Made by a program: the position numbers and the translations under genes. A stretch of 64,000 nucleotides of DNA from Stutzerimonas stutzeri (GTDB taxonomy: Bacteria > Pseudomonadota > Gammaproteobacteria > Pseudomonadales > Pseudomonadaceae): the NCBI RefSeq assembly GCF_024448985.1, contig NZ_JAMOII010000003.1, positions 124,001-188,000 of the forward strand. Direction: 5' to 3'. Of this stretch, positions 48,126 to 57,861 are shown in pieces (position 1 is the first letter of the stretch; every line of letters starts with the position of its first letter). The notes under the pieces were generated by a model. That model saw only the letters and a list, made by a program, of their open reading frames with translations, was not told where the DNA came from and made no database searches.

Positions 48126-49019
48126 ATGAGCAACTGGCTAGTAGACAAGCTGATCCCTTCGATCATGCGCTCGGAAACGCAGAAGAGTTCAGTGCCCGAG
48201 GGCTTGTGGCACAAATGTCCGTCCTGCGAGGCGGTGCTGTATCGCCCGGAGCTGGAAAAAACGCTGGATGTCTGCCCGAAATGCCAGCATCACATGCGCA
48301 TCGACGCACGTACGCGTCTGGATATTTTTCTCGACAAGGAGGAGCGCGAAGAGATCGGCGCCGACCTCGAGCCTGTCGACCGACTGAAGTTTCGCGATAG
48401 CAAGAAATATAAGGATCGCCTGTCCGCCGCGCAGAAACAGACCGGCGAAAAGGATGCGCTGGTCGCCATGCGGGGTACGTTGATGAACATGCCGGTCGTG
48501 GCCTGCGCGTTCGAGTTCTCCTTCATGGGTGGTTCCATGGGTGCGATCGTCGGGGAGCGCTTCGTTCAGGCCGCCAATGCCGCGCTTGAGCAGCGTTGTC
48601 CGCTGATTTGCTTCGCTGCTTCCGGTGGTGCCCGCATGCAGGAAGCATTGATCTCCCTTATGCAGATGGCCAAGACCTCCGCAGTGCTGGCCCGCATGCG
48701 CGAAGAAGGATTGCCGTTCATTTCCGTACTTACCGACCCGGTTTACGGCGGCGTATCGGCAAGTTTGGCCATGCTAGGCGATGTCATCGTCGCCGAGCCC
48801 AAGGCCCTGATCGGCTTTGCCGGGCCGCGCGTGATCGAGCAGACGGTGCGTGAAAAGCTACCGGAAGGTTTTCAGCGCAGTGAGTTCCTGCTTGACCACG
48901 GTGCTATCGACCTGATCGTCCCGCGCTCCGAGTTGCGTCCCCGCTTGTCGCGTCTTCTCGCTCAGTTGCAACATCTGCCGACCCCGGCGGAGCCTGCCTT
49001 GGTAACGGCCAGCGCATGA
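48126..49019 (+). CDS. accD: Acetyl-CoA carboxylase carboxyltransferase beta subunit
   Basis: 297 residues from the ATG at 48126 (GGAG nine bases upstream). The zinc ribbon has Cys31, Cys34, Cys50 and Cys53 (CPSC...CPKC), which in E. coli also binds mRNA. The crotonase-type transferase core has [30 protein letters not shown] and [10 protein letters not shown], then [20 protein letters not shown]. It works with AccA to make malonyl-CoA. Its end overlaps folC by four bases. Confidence 0.97.
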   Translation: MSNWLVDKLIPSIMRSETQKSSVPEGLWHKCPSCEAVLYRPELEKTLDVCPKCQHHMRIDARTRLDIFLDKEEREEIGADLEPVDRLKFRDSKKYKDRLSAAQKQTGEKDALVAMRGTLMNMPVVACAFEFSFMGGSMGAIVGERFVQAANAALEQRCPLICFAASGGARMQEALISLMQMAKTSAVLARMREEGLPFISVLTDPVYGGVSASLAMLGDVIVAEPKALIGFAGPRVIEQTVREKLPEGFQRSEFLLDHGAIDLIVPRSELRPRLSRLLAQLQHLPTPAEPALVTASA

Positions 49020-50320
49020 GCCGGCGGAGTTTGCAGAACTGGCTCGATTATCTTGAGCAGCTGCATCCCACTACTATCGATATGGGCCTTGATCGCTGCC
49101 GTGAGGTGGCGACAAAGCTTGGTCTCAAGCGCCCGGCTCCCCAGGTGGTCACTGTCACCGGCACCAATGGCAAGGGGTCGACCTGCGCTTTCATCGCCCA
49201 GATGCTCGCTGGGCAGGGCAAGAAGGTGGGTGTCTACAGCTCGCCTCATCTGCTGCGTTACAACGAGCGCGTTCGTCTCAACGGGACGGATGCCAGTGAC
49301 GAGGCGTTATGTGAAGCATTCGAGGCGGTCGAGCAAGCACGAGGTTCAGTGTCACTGACCTATTTCGAAATGGGCACGCTCGCCGCTTTCTGGCTTTTCG
49401 AACGTGAGGCGCTGGACGCCGTGGTGCTGGAAGTCGGGCTGGGTGGCCGTCTCGATGCGGTGAATCTGGTCGATGCCGACGTGGCGGTCGTCACCAATAT
49501 CGGACTGGACCATGCCGAATGGCTTGGCAATACACGCGAAAGCGTGGCGTTTGAAAAAGCTGGAATATTCCGCCCTGCAACGCCTGCCGTATGTGGTGAT
49601 CCGGCTCCGCCAGACTCTATGCTGAAGAACGCGACTGAGGCGGCTGTGCCGTTGCTGGTCCGTGGACGTGATTTCGATCTGGCGGTGGAGACGACCCGTT
49701 GGCACTGGCGTGGCCGAGACGGGGCGGGTAACCCGTTGGAGCTGCGGAATTTGCCGATGCTGGCATTGCCTCTGGAAAATGCAGCCGTGGCGTTACAAGC
49801 GTTTGCATTGCTCCAGTCGTCCTGGCAACCGGAGCGGGTGGTCGAGGCTCTGCTGAGTACGCGTGTCACCGGGCGTCTGGATCGTCGTACGATCCGTTGG
49901 CAGGGGCGTGAGTTGTCGATATTGCTTGATGTCGGGCACAACCCGCACGCGGCAGAATATCTAGCCAGACACCTGCAGCGACAACCGAAGCCTGGTCGTC
50001 GGCTGGCGGTATTCGGTCTGCTGGCCGACAAGGATTTGGCTGGCGTAATCGATGCGTTGTTACCCGTGGTCGACGTCTGGGCGGTTGCGCCACTGGTTAC
50101 GCCGCGCTCACGCTCGGCAGTCGAGTTGAGTAAGGCATTGATGGAGCGCAACGCAAGCGTCACTATCTATCCGGGGATATTCCAAGCGCTCGAAGGGCAG
50201 TGCGATCTGGCTGTCGATGGCGATGAGATATTGCTGTTCGGGTCTTTTTACTGTGTGGCCGATGCGCTGAGCTGGATTGATCGGCACGCAACCAGTGGAG
50301 AACATGGTCTTGGTAGATAG
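49016..50320 (+). CDS. folC: Dihydrofolate synthase / folylpolyglutamate synthase
   Basis: 434 residues starting at an ATGA overlap with accD. The Mur-ligase fold has the P-loop [15 protein letters not shown], then [29 protein letters not shown] and [18 protein letters not shown]. It adds glutamate to dihydropteroate and folates. accD-folC-SPOR-cvpA-purF is a long-conserved gammaproteobacterial order. Confidence 0.96.
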   Translation: MSRRSLQNWLDYLEQLHPTTIDMGLDRCREVATKLGLKRPAPQVVTVTGTNGKGSTCAFIAQMLAGQGKKVGVYSSPHLLRYNERVRLNGTDASDEALCEAFEAVEQARGSVSLTYFEMGTLAAFWLFEREALDAVVLEVGLGGRLDAVNLVDADVAVVTNIGLDHAEWLGNTRESVAFEKAGIFRPATPAVCGDPAPPDSMLKNATEAAVPLLVRGRDFDLAVETTRWHWRGRDGAGNPLELRNLPMLALPLENAAVALQAFALLQSSWQPERVVEALLSTRVTGRLDRRTIRWQGRELSILLDVGHNPHAAEYLARHLQRQPKPGRRLAVFGLLADKDLAGVIDALLPVVDVWAVAPLVTPRSRSAVELSKALMERNASVTIYPGIFQALEGQCDLAVDGDEILLFGSFYCVADALSWIDRHATSGEHGLGR

Positions 50321-50930
50321 GGGATTGTTGCAGCGTATCGTTGGCGCCTTGGTGCTTCTGGCACTGGCGGTAATATTCGTTCCGATGCTGTTCAACCGCG
50401 AAGATGCCGGCCGGCAAATAGTCGTGGATGCGCCGAGTATGCCCGAAGCGCCTGCTGCGCCTGTTATCGAGGCGCAACCTGTGGAAGTGCCTGAGCCGGA
50501 GGTCGAGCCTTTCCCGGAAGAGTTCGAAATCATTGAGGAGAATGCAGCTTCCCAGCCCGAAGCGCCTGCGACTCCTATCAAGCCGGCTCCAGCCCCTGCC
50601 GAGCCGGCGCCCGCGCCAGCAACACCTGAGCCGGTAACCGTCGAGGCGCCGTCGGCCGCTCCAGAAGAGAAACGACTGGACACGGCCAATTTGCCGATCA
50701 GCTGGTCGGTGCAGTTGGCCAGCCTGTCGAGTCGCGAGAATGCCGACAAGCTGCAGAAGACGCTGCGTTCCCAGGGGTATAACGCTTATATACGTACCGC
50801 AGACGGGATGAACCGGGTCTTCGTCGGGCCGCTTGTCGAGCGAGCGGAAGCCAACCGCCTTCGTGATCAACTACAACGCCAGCAGAAGCTGAACGGGTTC
50901 GTCGTTCGTTTCAAGCCTGAACAGGGTTAA
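50304..50930 (+). CDS. Membrane-anchored SPOR-domain protein (DedD-like)
   Basis: 208 residues from the ATG at 50304, which overlaps the end of folC by 17 bases and has GTGGAG upstream. A short cytoplasmic start is followed by one membrane helix (about 10-27: IVGALVLLALAVIFVPMLF), a Pro/Glu/Ala-rich periplasmic linker and a SPOR domain (about 133-208: SWSVQLASLSSRENADKLQ, FVGPLVERAEANRLRDQL). SPOR domains bind denuded septal peptidoglycan, so a cell-division role like that of DedD is likely. Its SPOR domain is close to the one fused to XcpQ at 54.5 kb. Confidence 0.9.
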   Translation: MVLVDRGLLQRIVGALVLLALAVIFVPMLFNREDAGRQIVVDAPSMPEAPAAPVIEAQPVEVPEPEVEPFPEEFEIIEENAASQPEAPATPIKPAPAPAEPAPAPATPEPVTVEAPSAAPEEKRLDTANLPISWSVQLASLSSRENADKLQKTLRSQGYNAYIRTADGMNRVFVGPLVERAEANRLRDQLQRQQKLNGFVVRFKPEQG

Positions 50931-50973
50931 GCAAGGGGACCTCAGCTTGTCGCTGGTCGTCCCGCAGCTCCGC

Positions 50974-50999
50974 GGGTAAGCATGATTGTCTGCTTACCC
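50974..50999 (+). terminator. Hairpin between the SPOR gene and cvpA
   Basis: GGGTAAGCA, loop TGATTGTC, TGCTTACCC: a perfect nine-base stem. Only CTTTGC follows, so it may be a weak terminator. A TAAAAT (51017-51022) further on could be the -10 box of cvpA. Confidence 0.45.
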
Positions 51000-51052
51000 C
51001 TTTGCGGGCGCTCTGCTAAAATGCGCCGCCTTTCTCCTTAGCAGGAAACCCT

Positions 51053-51565
51053 GTGACGCTCACCTGGGTCGATTGGGCGTTTATCGCCGTTGTGGTCATC
51101 TCCAGCCTGATCAGCTTGAAACGCGGCTTCGTCAAGGAAGCGCTTTCGCTGCTCACCTGGATCATTGCTGGCGTGGTTGCCTGGATGTTCGGTGGTGCGC
51201 TGTCCCATCATCTTGCCGAGTTCATCAGTACCCCTTCTTTTCAGGTCATCGCGGCATGCGCGATTCTGTTCATCGTGACGCTACTGGTCGGCGCGCTGGT
51301 TAATTTCCTCATCGGGGAGCTGGTCCGGGTAACCGGCTTGTCAGGCACGGATCGCTTTCTTGGAATGGTATTCGGTGCGGCTCGTGGCGGGCTTTTGATC
51401 GTTGTGCTCGTTGGTTTGCTCAGCCTCGCGCCTGTACAACAGGATCCGTGGTGGCGTGAATCGACACTGCTGCCCCATTTTCTATTGGTTGCCGACTGGT
51501 CGAAAAACCTGATTCTCGGGTTTGGAAGCCAGTGGGTAGCCGGCTCGCTCGATGCTTCCGGCTGA
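51053..51565 (+). CDS. cvpA: CvpA family membrane protein (colicin V production)
   Basis: 170 residues from a GTG at 51053 (AGGAA upstream). Four membrane helices with LISLKRGFVKEALSLLTWII and VTGLSGTDRFLGMVFGAARG are typical of CvpA. It stands directly before purF, its usual partner. CvpA is needed for colicin V secretion in E. coli and for envelope robustness; the molecular role is unsettled. Confidence 0.92.
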   Translation: MTLTWVDWAFIAVVVISSLISLKRGFVKEALSLLTWIIAGVVAWMFGGALSHHLAEFISTPSFQVIAACAILFIVTLLVGALVNFLIGELVRVTGLSGTDRFLGMVFGAARGGLLIVVLVGLLSLAPVQQDPWWRESTLLPHFLLVADWSKNLILGFGSQWVAGSLDASG

Positions 51566-51651
51566 GACGAGCATTTTTCAACGGGTGTGCCGAGGGCCTT
51601 CAGGTCTGTGTCATGTCCGGGTCAGCCTGTATTAACTGAGAGGTTCCTTGC

Positions 51652-53157
51652 ATGTGTGGCATTGTCGGCATCGTCGGTAAGTCGAACGTCAATCAGGCGT
51701 TATATGACGCACTTACCGTACTGCAACATCGTGGGCAGGATGCGGCCGGAATCGTAACCAGTGACGGCGGCAAGCTGTTTCTGCGCAAGGACAACGGGTT
51801 GGTCCGCGACGTCTTTCAACAGCGTCACATGCAGCGCCTAGTCGGTAACATGGGAATCGGTCACGTACGTTATCCCACTGCGGGCAGCTCCAGTTCAGCG
51901 GAGGCGCAGCCGTTCTATGTGAACTCCCCGTATGGCATTACGCTGGCGCACAACGGCAACCTGACCAACGTCGATCAGCTGACCAAGGAAATCTACGAAT
52001 CCGACCTGCGCCATGTGAACACCAACTCCGATTCGGAAGTGCTGCTCAACGTGTTCGCTCATGAGTTGGCGGTGCGCGGCAAGCTGCAGCCCACCGAAGA
52101 GGACGTTTTCGCGGCCGTGGCCAAGGTCCATGAGCGTTGTGTCGGCGGCTACGCGGTGGTGGCCATGGTGACGGGCTACGGCATCGTCGGTTTCCGCGAC
52201 CCGAATGCCATTCGCCCAATCGTGTTCGGGCAGCGGCATACCGAGCACGGCGTCGAATACATGATCGCCTCCGAAAGCGTCGCGCTGGATGTGCTGGGCT
52301 TCTCGTTGATCCGGGATCTCGCGCCCGGCGAAGCGGTTTACATCACATCGGACGGCAAGCTGCATACCCGTCAGTGCGCGCCGAACCCCCATTACGCGCC
52401 TTGCATCTTCGAGCACGTCTACCTTGCGCGTTCGGATTCCCTGATGGATGGCGTGTCGGTATACAAGGCCCGTCTGCGGATGGGCGAAAAGCTGGCCGAC
52501 AAGATTCTTCGCGAACGTCCAGATCACGATATTGACGTGGTCATTCCGATTCCTGACACCAGCCGTACTGCGGCGCTGGAGCTGGCTAACCGGCTGGGAG
52601 TGAAGTTTCGAGAAGGCTTCGTCAAGAACCGCTACATCGGCCGGACCTTCATCATGCCGGGTCAGGCGGCGCGCAAGAAATCGGTGCGACAGAAGCTCAA
52701 TGCCATCGATCTCGAGTTCCGTGGCAAGAACGTCATGCTGGTGGATGACTCCATCGTCCGCGGCACCACCTGCAAGCAGATCATCCAGATGGCCCGCGAA
52801 GCAGGGGCGAAGAATGTCTATTTCTGCTCCGCCGCACCGGCCGTTCGCTACCCGAACGTGTACGGCATCGACATGCCCAGCGCCCACGAGCTCATCGCAC
52901 ATAATCGCAGCACTGAGGAAGTCGCAGAACTGATCGGCGCCGACTGGCTGGTTTATCAGGATCTGGATGATCTGATCGATGCGGTCGGTGGCGGCAAGGT
53001 GAAGATCGAGAATTTCGATTGCGCGGTGTTCGATGGCAAGTACGTGACCGGCGATATCGACGAGGTCTACTTGCACAAAATCGAGCAGGCACGTAACGAC
53101 TTGAGCAAAAGCAAGAGCATCACGGGCAGCGCTATCATCGATCTACATAACAACTGA
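51652..53157 (+). CDS. purF: Amidophosphoribosyltransferase
   Basis: 501 residues. The N-terminal nucleophile domain begins MCGIVGIVG, with Cys2 becoming the catalytic residue after Met removal, and continues with [11 protein letters not shown] and [17 protein letters not shown]. The phosphoribosyltransferase domain has [14 protein letters not shown] and the PRPP loop [14 protein letters not shown]. It makes phosphoribosylamine from PRPP and glutamine, the first purine step. Confidence 0.97.
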   Translation: MCGIVGIVGKSNVNQALYDALTVLQHRGQDAAGIVTSDGGKLFLRKDNGLVRDVFQQRHMQRLVGNMGIGHVRYPTAGSSSSAEAQPFYVNSPYGITLAHNGNLTNVDQLTKEIYESDLRHVNTNSDSEVLLNVFAHELAVRGKLQPTEEDVFAAVAKVHERCVGGYAVVAMVTGYGIVGFRDPNAIRPIVFGQRHTEHGVEYMIASESVALDVLGFSLIRDLAPGEAVYITSDGKLHTRQCAPNPHYAPCIFEHVYLARSDSLMDGVSVYKARLRMGEKLADKILRERPDHDIDVVIPIPDTSRTAALELANRLGVKFREGFVKNRYIGRTFIMPGQAARKKSVRQKLNAIDLEFRGKNVMLVDDSIVRGTTCKQIIQMAREAGAKNVYFCSAAPAVRYPNVYGIDMPSAHELIAHNRSTEEVAELIGADWLVYQDLDDLIDAVGGGKVKIENFDCAVFDGKYVTGDIDEVYLHKIEQARNDLSKSKSITGSAIIDLHNN

Positions 53158-53202
53158 TCGACAACCCGGCGGCTTGCCGCCTCCGTTCAGGGTGGACAAT
53201 TT

Positions 53203-54414
53203 ATGACAACTGACTGGGACGCAGGCCGGCTGGACAGTGATCTGTCCGGAGTGGGCATGGATACACTGGCTGTTCGTGCAGGGCAGCACCGCTCGCCAGA
53301 AGGTGAGCATGGCGAGCCGCTGTTCTTCACATCCAGCTATGTGTTCCGGAGTGCCGCCGACGCCGCCGCACGTTTTGCCGGCGAAGTGCCGGGAAATGTC
53401 TATTCGCGCTACACCAACCCCACTGTGCGTGCGTTCGAAGAGCGTATCGCCGCGATGGAAGGTGCCGAGCAGGCCGTAGCGACCGCATCTGGGATGGCTG
53501 CGATCCTGGCAACGGTGATGAGCCTGTGCTCCGCCGGCGATCATGTGCTCGTTTCGCGCAGCGTCTTCGGTGCGACGGTTTCGTTGTTCGAGAAGTATCT
53601 GAAACGCTTCGGGCTAGAAGTCGACTACGTCCCGCTCACGCAAGTTGACGTTTGGGAGCCCGCATTCAAATCCAATACCCGCCTGGTATTCGTCGAGTCA
53701 CCTTCGAACCCGCTTGCCGAGTTGGTCGATATCGAGGCGTTGGCCGAACTCTGCCATGCCAAGGGCGCGATGCTGGCGGTGGATAACTGTTTTTGCACAC
53801 CGGTCCTGCAGCAACCGTTGGCGCTCGGTGCTGACATCGTTATTCATTCCGCCACTAAGTACATCGACGGCCAGGGGCGCTGTTTGGGCGGCGTAGTGGC
53901 CGGTCGAGCCGAGCAGATGAAAGAAGTGGTGGGCTTTCTGCGCACCGCGGGTCCAACGCTGAGCCCGTTCAATGCGTGGGTATTTCTCAAGGGGCTGGAA
54001 ACCTTGCGGCTGCGTATGCAGGCGCATTGTGCGAGCGCGCAGACGCTCGCTGAGTGGCTCGAGCAGCAACCGAATGTTGAAAAGGTCTACTACGCCGGCC
54101 TGCCAAGTCATCCTCAGCACGAGCTGGCCAAACGCCAACAGAAAGGCTTTGGGGCGGTGCTAAGCTTCGAGGTGGCGGGAGGCAAGGAGGGTGCGTGGCG
54201 TTTCATCGACGCGACCCGGTTGATCTCTATCACCGCGAATCTGGGCGACAGCAAGACCACCATCACTCATCCGGGATCAACCACGCACGGTCGGCTTTCG
54301 CCAGAAGATCGCGCAACGGCCGGAATCCGTGACAGTCTGATTCGTGTGGCCGTGGGTTTGGAAGATGTGGCTGATTTGAAGGCTGACCTCGCCCGAGGGT
54401 TGGCTGCACTGTGA
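53203..54414 (+). CDS. metZ: O-succinylhomoserine sulfhydrylase
   Basis: 403 residues, a PLP enzyme of the Cys/Met metabolism family. YSRYTNPTVRAFEERIAAME, ASGMAAILATVMSLCSAGDH, VFVESPSNPLAELVDI and HSATKYIDGQGRCLGG, with PLP-binding Lys219, are visible. The DWDAGRLDSDLSGVGMDTLA start is that of pseudomonad MetZ, which makes homocysteine directly from O-succinylhomoserine and sulfide. Next to purF as in P. aeruginosa. Confidence 0.95.
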   Translation: MTTDWDAGRLDSDLSGVGMDTLAVRAGQHRSPEGEHGEPLFFTSSYVFRSAADAAARFAGEVPGNVYSRYTNPTVRAFEERIAAMEGAEQAVATASGMAAILATVMSLCSAGDHVLVSRSVFGATVSLFEKYLKRFGLEVDYVPLTQVDVWEPAFKSNTRLVFVESPSNPLAELVDIEALAELCHAKGAMLAVDNCFCTPVLQQPLALGADIVIHSATKYIDGQGRCLGGVVAGRAEQMKEVVGFLRTAGPTLSPFNAWVFLKGLETLRLRMQAHCASAQTLAEWLEQQPNVEKVYYAGLPSHPQHELAKRQQKGFGAVLSFEVAGGKEGAWRFIDATRLISITANLGDSKTTITHPGSTTHGRLSPEDRATAGIRDSLIRVAVGLEDVADLKADLARGLAAL

Positions 54415-54420
54415 TACTGA

Positions 54421-54446
54421 ATTGAGGACGAAGGTTCGTCCTCAAT
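54421..54446. terminator. 12-base perfect palindrome between convergent metZ and xcpQ
   Basis: ATTGAGGACGAA, GG, TTCGTCCTCAAT: a perfect inverted repeat seven bases after the metZ stop and 19 bases beyond xcpQ. It would act on both transcripts, although neither side has a long T-run, so termination may rely on stem strength. Confidence 0.55.
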
Positions 54447-54464
54447 ACGGATTGCAGGGATATC

Positions 54465-56732
54465 TCAGTTGTCTCCAGCTTCAAAATTCACTACGAAGCC
54501 ATCCAGGCGCTGTTCCTCGGAGAGCTGGTCGCGGACCCGGCTGGCTTCCTGGCGCTGTTCCATTGGCCCGACGAATATGCGATGTGTTCGGCCTGTCGTT
54601 CTGATATAGGCATCGAACCCTTCATTGACCAGCTTGCTCCGTAGCGCTTCGGCGCTGTCGCGGTTCTGCAGGCTGGCTACCTGAACGGCCCAGCCCGAAC
54701 GAATCGTTGTCTGTTCCGGTTGCGACAGGGGAGCGGAGACCGCCGGGGCCCGTTGCGTTGCGGGCGCTTTGGGAATCGCACGGCGCTGCTCCGGTTCGTT
54801 GGAGCGGAGGTCGATCGCCGGTGCTGGCTGACCTTGACCGTCGAACAGCCGCTCGGGTGTGGCTGGAAGGATGGTCGGGCTTTCCGATCCAGTCTCGATG
54901 ACCCGGATATCGCTATATTTCTTGCCGGACAGGGCCGCCAGCCCAGCACGATCTCGGATAACGGTCGGCCGCAGAAACACCATCAGATTGCGCTTGACGT
55001 GGCTTTCCTGCGTGGAGCGGAACAGCGCGCCGAGCAGCGGAATGTCACCAAGCAGCGGAACCTTGGAGTTGGTCTGGGTCACGTCATCCTGGATGAGTCC
55101 ACCCAGCACGATCACCTGACCATCTTCGGCGAGAATGGTGCTCTTGATAGAACGCTTGTTGGTTACCAAATCGACCGCCTGCGCTGAAAGGCTTGCCGAT
55201 GGTGCGATCGAGGAGATTTCCTGTTCGATTTCCAGACGTAGCGTGGCGCCGTCGTTGATGTGCGGTATCACCTTCAGCGTCACGCCAATATCCTGCCGCT
55301 CGATCGTGGTGAAGGGGTTGTTTGCACCGGAAGAGTCCGTCGTGTAACTGCCGGTCTGAAAGGGCACGTTCTGCCCGACAAGAATTTCGGCTTCCTGGTT
55401 GTCGAGCGTCAGCAGACTGGGCGTCGACAACAAGTTGCTCTTGCTGTTGGCCGACAGCGCAGTGATCAAGGCACCGAAGCTGCGTGTGCCGACGCCGATG
55501 ATGGCCCCATCGGGAAGGTTGCTTGGAATCTCGTTCTCGTTGATCGCATTGAGCACGCTGCCAATGGATATGCCGGTATTGCCGAAGCTGACGCCACCGG
55601 CTCCGCCTGTGCCGCCACGCGCATCGACCGCCCATTGAACGCCGAGTGCGTCGGTGATATCTCCGGATACTTCAACGATGGCAGCCTCGACCATAACCTG
55701 CGCACGCGGAATATCGAGCTGACGCACGATCGATTCCAGGGTGCCGATCAGCTCGGGTTCGGCGAGCATGACAAGGGCGTTGAGGCTTTCATCGGCGCGA
55801 ATCAGGATGTTCTGCGAACGGCCGCCCTGAACCTCGCCATCCACTGGTGTCGCCAGACCTTCGGAAATATCGCCGAGGGTCTCGGCCAAGGACTTGGCAT
55901 CGTTATGGCGCAGGCGGATGACGCGCGTATTGGCCGATCGGGTGCTTGGCGTATCGAGCGTCTTCGCCAGATTGGCGAGTTTCTGTCGCGCCTGCTCCGG
56001 CCCGGTAAAGATCAGTCGATTGGTGCGCGAATCAGCAATGATCTGCGCGCCCGCGGTATCCCGGGCTTCGCCTCGTGACAGAGTGTTGCGCAGCACCTCG
56101 GCAATGTCTACGGCCCAGCCGTATTGCAAATTGACCACGCTGTGGTCATCGGTTTGGGCGCGGTCGAGCTGACGGACCAGATCTTCGATGCGTGCGATGT
56201 TTGCACTGCGATCACTGATGATCAGTGCGTTGGCCGAACCAACCGCGGCGAGGTGACCATATTGCGGGACCAGCGGGCGAATAAGTGGAATCAATTCTGT
56301 GGCGGAGGTGTGCTGGACCTGAATGACGCGGGTTTCAAGCAGATCGCCGCCGGCCGGGCCTCCGCCTGCCTCCGATTTCGCTTCGGCATTCGGCACGATT
56401 CGCGTGACTTCGCCCTGGGTGAGTACGCTGAAACCGTGAGTCGCCATGACCGACAGGAACAGCTGGTAGACCTCTGCTAGCGAGAGCGTCGTCGATGACA
56501 CGACACTGACCTGTCCCTTGACCCGTGGGTCCACGATGAAGGTCTGCCCCGTCAGTTGACTGATCTGATCGACGAAGGCGCGAATGTCGGCGTCCTTGAG
56601 GTTGATCGTCCAGCCGTCCTGTTGGGTTTCGCTCGGCTCGATTCCGGGATCGACCGCCAGTAAGGGCAGGGGAGCGGCGAGTACGCCAACGGCGATCAGT
56701 GCAATCAACGGGCGAGAGGAAAAAGGCAGCAT
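54465..56732 (-). CDS. xcpQ: Type II secretion secretin XcpQ/GspD with extra C-terminal SPOR domain
   Basis: 755 residues, longer than P. aeruginosa XcpQ (658). After a signal peptide come the N0 domain (about 40-110: INLKDADIRAFVDQISQLTG), N1-N3 modules (about 125-370: NALIISDRSANIARIEDLVR, LPNALV-like ESLNALVMLAEP) and the secretin core (about 380-620: VPFQTGSYTTDSSG, VIVLGGLIQDDV, PLLGDIPLLGALFRS). A Pro/Ala linker then leads to a SPOR domain (about 680-755: GWAVQVASLQNRDSAEALR, FVGPMEQRQEASRVRDQL). Secretins do not normally carry SPOR. It forms the outer-membrane channel of type II secretion. Confidence 0.93.
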   Translation of the reverse strand: MLPFSSRPLIALIAVGVLAAPLPLLAVDPGIEPSETQQDGWTINLKDADIRAFVDQISQLTGQTFIVDPRVKGQVSVVSSTTLSLAEVYQLFLSVMATHGFSVLTQGEVTRIVPNAEAKSEAGGGPAGGDLLETRVIQVQHTSATELIPLIRPLVPQYGHLAAVGSANALIISDRSANIARIEDLVRQLDRAQTDDHSVVNLQYGWAVDIAEVLRNTLSRGEARDTAGAQIIADSRTNRLIFTGPEQARQKLANLAKTLDTPSTRSANTRVIRLRHNDAKSLAETLGDISEGLATPVDGEVQGGRSQNILIRADESLNALVMLAEPELIGTLESIVRQLDIPRAQVMVEAAIVEVSGDITDALGVQWAVDARGGTGGAGGVSFGNTGISIGSVLNAINENEIPSNLPDGAIIGVGTRSFGALITALSANSKSNLLSTPSLLTLDNQEAEILVGQNVPFQTGSYTTDSSGANNPFTTIERQDIGVTLKVIPHINDGATLRLEIEQEISSIAPSASLSAQAVDLVTNKRSIKSTILAEDGQVIVLGGLIQDDVTQTNSKVPLLGDIPLLGALFRSTQESHVKRNLMVFLRPTVIRDRAGLAALSGKKYSDIRVIETGSESPTILPATPERLFDGQGQPAPAIDLRSNEPEQRRAIPKAPATQRAPAVSAPLSQPEQTTIRSGWAVQVASLQNRDSAEALRSKLVNEGFDAYIRTTGRTHRIFVGPMEQRQEASRVRDQLSEEQRLDGFVVNFEAGDN

Positions 56733-56735
56733 CAG

Positions 56736-57380
56736 TCAGTCGTCTTCCGTGGGCTGTTCATCGGTGGGCATGGCTTCTGGGGGGCTGGTGGCCCCTTCCA
56801 TCTGTTGGCGGAGTGCTTCCATCTGCTGTTGCAGCATTTCCGCTTGCGGATCGACGTAATCCGTCTCCGCAGGGTCGCTGTAGTCCGGCAGGTTGTCAGG
56901 TACCGCCGTAGCGGAGCGAACGCTCGGGAAATACAGGCTTTCGACGCGGCCGCCTCTCAGTATTTCGACTCTGTCAGGGTGAACGCTGTACAGGCTGACA
57001 TCCGGTTCCAGTTCCTCTTCGACCCGATATAGCTGTGGTGGGAAGCCGCTCAGCTGGATTATTGCCGTGGAACGGGCTGGATCGGCATGTACGAAGCTGC
57101 CTAGCAAGATCAGATCGGAATTCGATGTCCCGGCTGTGTAGCTCTGGCTGGTGGACACAGGGGTGCCGAATAGGCTTTCCATGCGTTGCAGATCCGGCGC
57201 GACACCCGCTGGCTGACTGCTCTGCGCGGCAGCCGCCGAAGGTGCCTGGGTTAGTTGCAGCCATTCCCTGATCTGACCAGCCAGATAGAGACCGAAGAGC
57301 ACGATCATAGCCGCGCTGACGATCAGCGGCGCGTATTGGCGAACGTTCTGCAGGGCGGCGGTGGAAGCCAAGCCAGGCAC
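56736..57380 (-). CDS. xcpP: Type II secretion inner-membrane protein XcpP/GspC
   Basis: 214 residues from a GTG at 57380; the frame is open to 57521 but that part looks non-coding. A short N-terminus and one membrane helix (about 20-40: IVSAAMIVLFGLYLAGQI) precede the HR domain (about 85-165: DLILLGSFVHADPARSTAII, VHPDRVEILRGGRVESLYFP), which docks to the secretin N0 domain. The end is Gln/Met-rich and probably coiled-coil (PQAEMLQQQMEALRQQMEGA). It overlaps nothing and is three bases before xcpQ. The start choice is uncertain. Confidence 0.85.
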   Translation of the reverse strand: MPGLASTAALQNVRQYAPLIVSAAMIVLFGLYLAGQIREWLQLTQAPSAAAAQSSQPAGVAPDLQRMESLFGTPVSTSQSYTAGTSNSDLILLGSFVHADPARSTAIIQLSGFPPQLYRVEEELEPDVSLYSVHPDRVEILRGGRVESLYFPSVRSATAVPDNLPDYSDPAETDYVDPQAEMLQQQMEALRQQMEGATSPPEAMPTDEQPTEDD

Positions 57381-57598
57381 TCCGTGATACTGAATAAGGG
57401 TGAACGTTATTGGATAGCGGTTGGTGGGTACCGTCGATGTCCAGCATGCCTGGAGTCTAGACCAGACCATAACAACTGAAGCACCTAAAATAGCCAGTGC
57501 AAATGACTGTTTTTGGGGCAAAAGGTGCCCGGCGGCATGCGATTACTGGCTGTGATTGCAAATGGCCGGATTTTTTCTGAAAAAAACGCTGCGCACAG

Positions 57599-57627
57599 TT
57601 GACTTGGCTGTGGTGGGTGCGTAAATT
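57599..57627 (+). promoter_or_regulatory. Promoter of tRNA-Asp
   Basis: TTGACT (57599-57604), 17 bases, TAAATT (57622-57627), followed by a GC-rich GCGCGCC stretch typical of stringently controlled stable-RNA promoters. The tRNA starts about 90 bases later. Confidence 0.6.
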
Positions 57628-57719
57628 GCGCGCCTCGCAAGGCGATCAACCGGTTGCTTACTCAGTTGGTCAGTGCTTAACAGCAAGCCTTGCGATTCGG
57701 ACGAAAGTCCGGCCGACGC

Positions 57720-57796
57720 GCAGCGGTAGTTCAGTCGGTTAGAATACCGGCCTGTCACGCCGGGGGTCGCGGGTTCGAGTCCCGTCCGCTGCGCCA
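57720..57796 (+). tRNA. tRNA-Asp (anticodon GTC)
   Basis: 77 bases. The acceptor GCAGCGG pairs with CCGCTGC, CCGGC-CTGTCAC-GCCGG gives anticodon GTC, the T-arm is CGGGTTCGAGTCCCG, and G-CCA is encoded. Confidence 0.97.
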
Positions 57797-57831
57797 TATT
57801 TACTTCCTGGCCATGTCTGTCGGGAAGTCTC

Positions 57832-57861
57832 GCAAAAAGCGACCTTAGGGTCGCTTTTTGC
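57832..57861. terminator. Terminator after tRNA-Asp
   Basis: GCAAAAAGCGACC, loop TTAG, GGTCGCTTTTTGC: a 13-base perfect stem with embedded A and T runs, active in either direction. Confidence 0.88.

Noticed and set aside
57381-57521. 47-codon N-terminal extension of xcpP.
   Set aside because: It would put a Trp/Cys-rich stretch before the membrane helix, unlike GspC proteins; the GTG at 57380 gives the normal short N-terminus.
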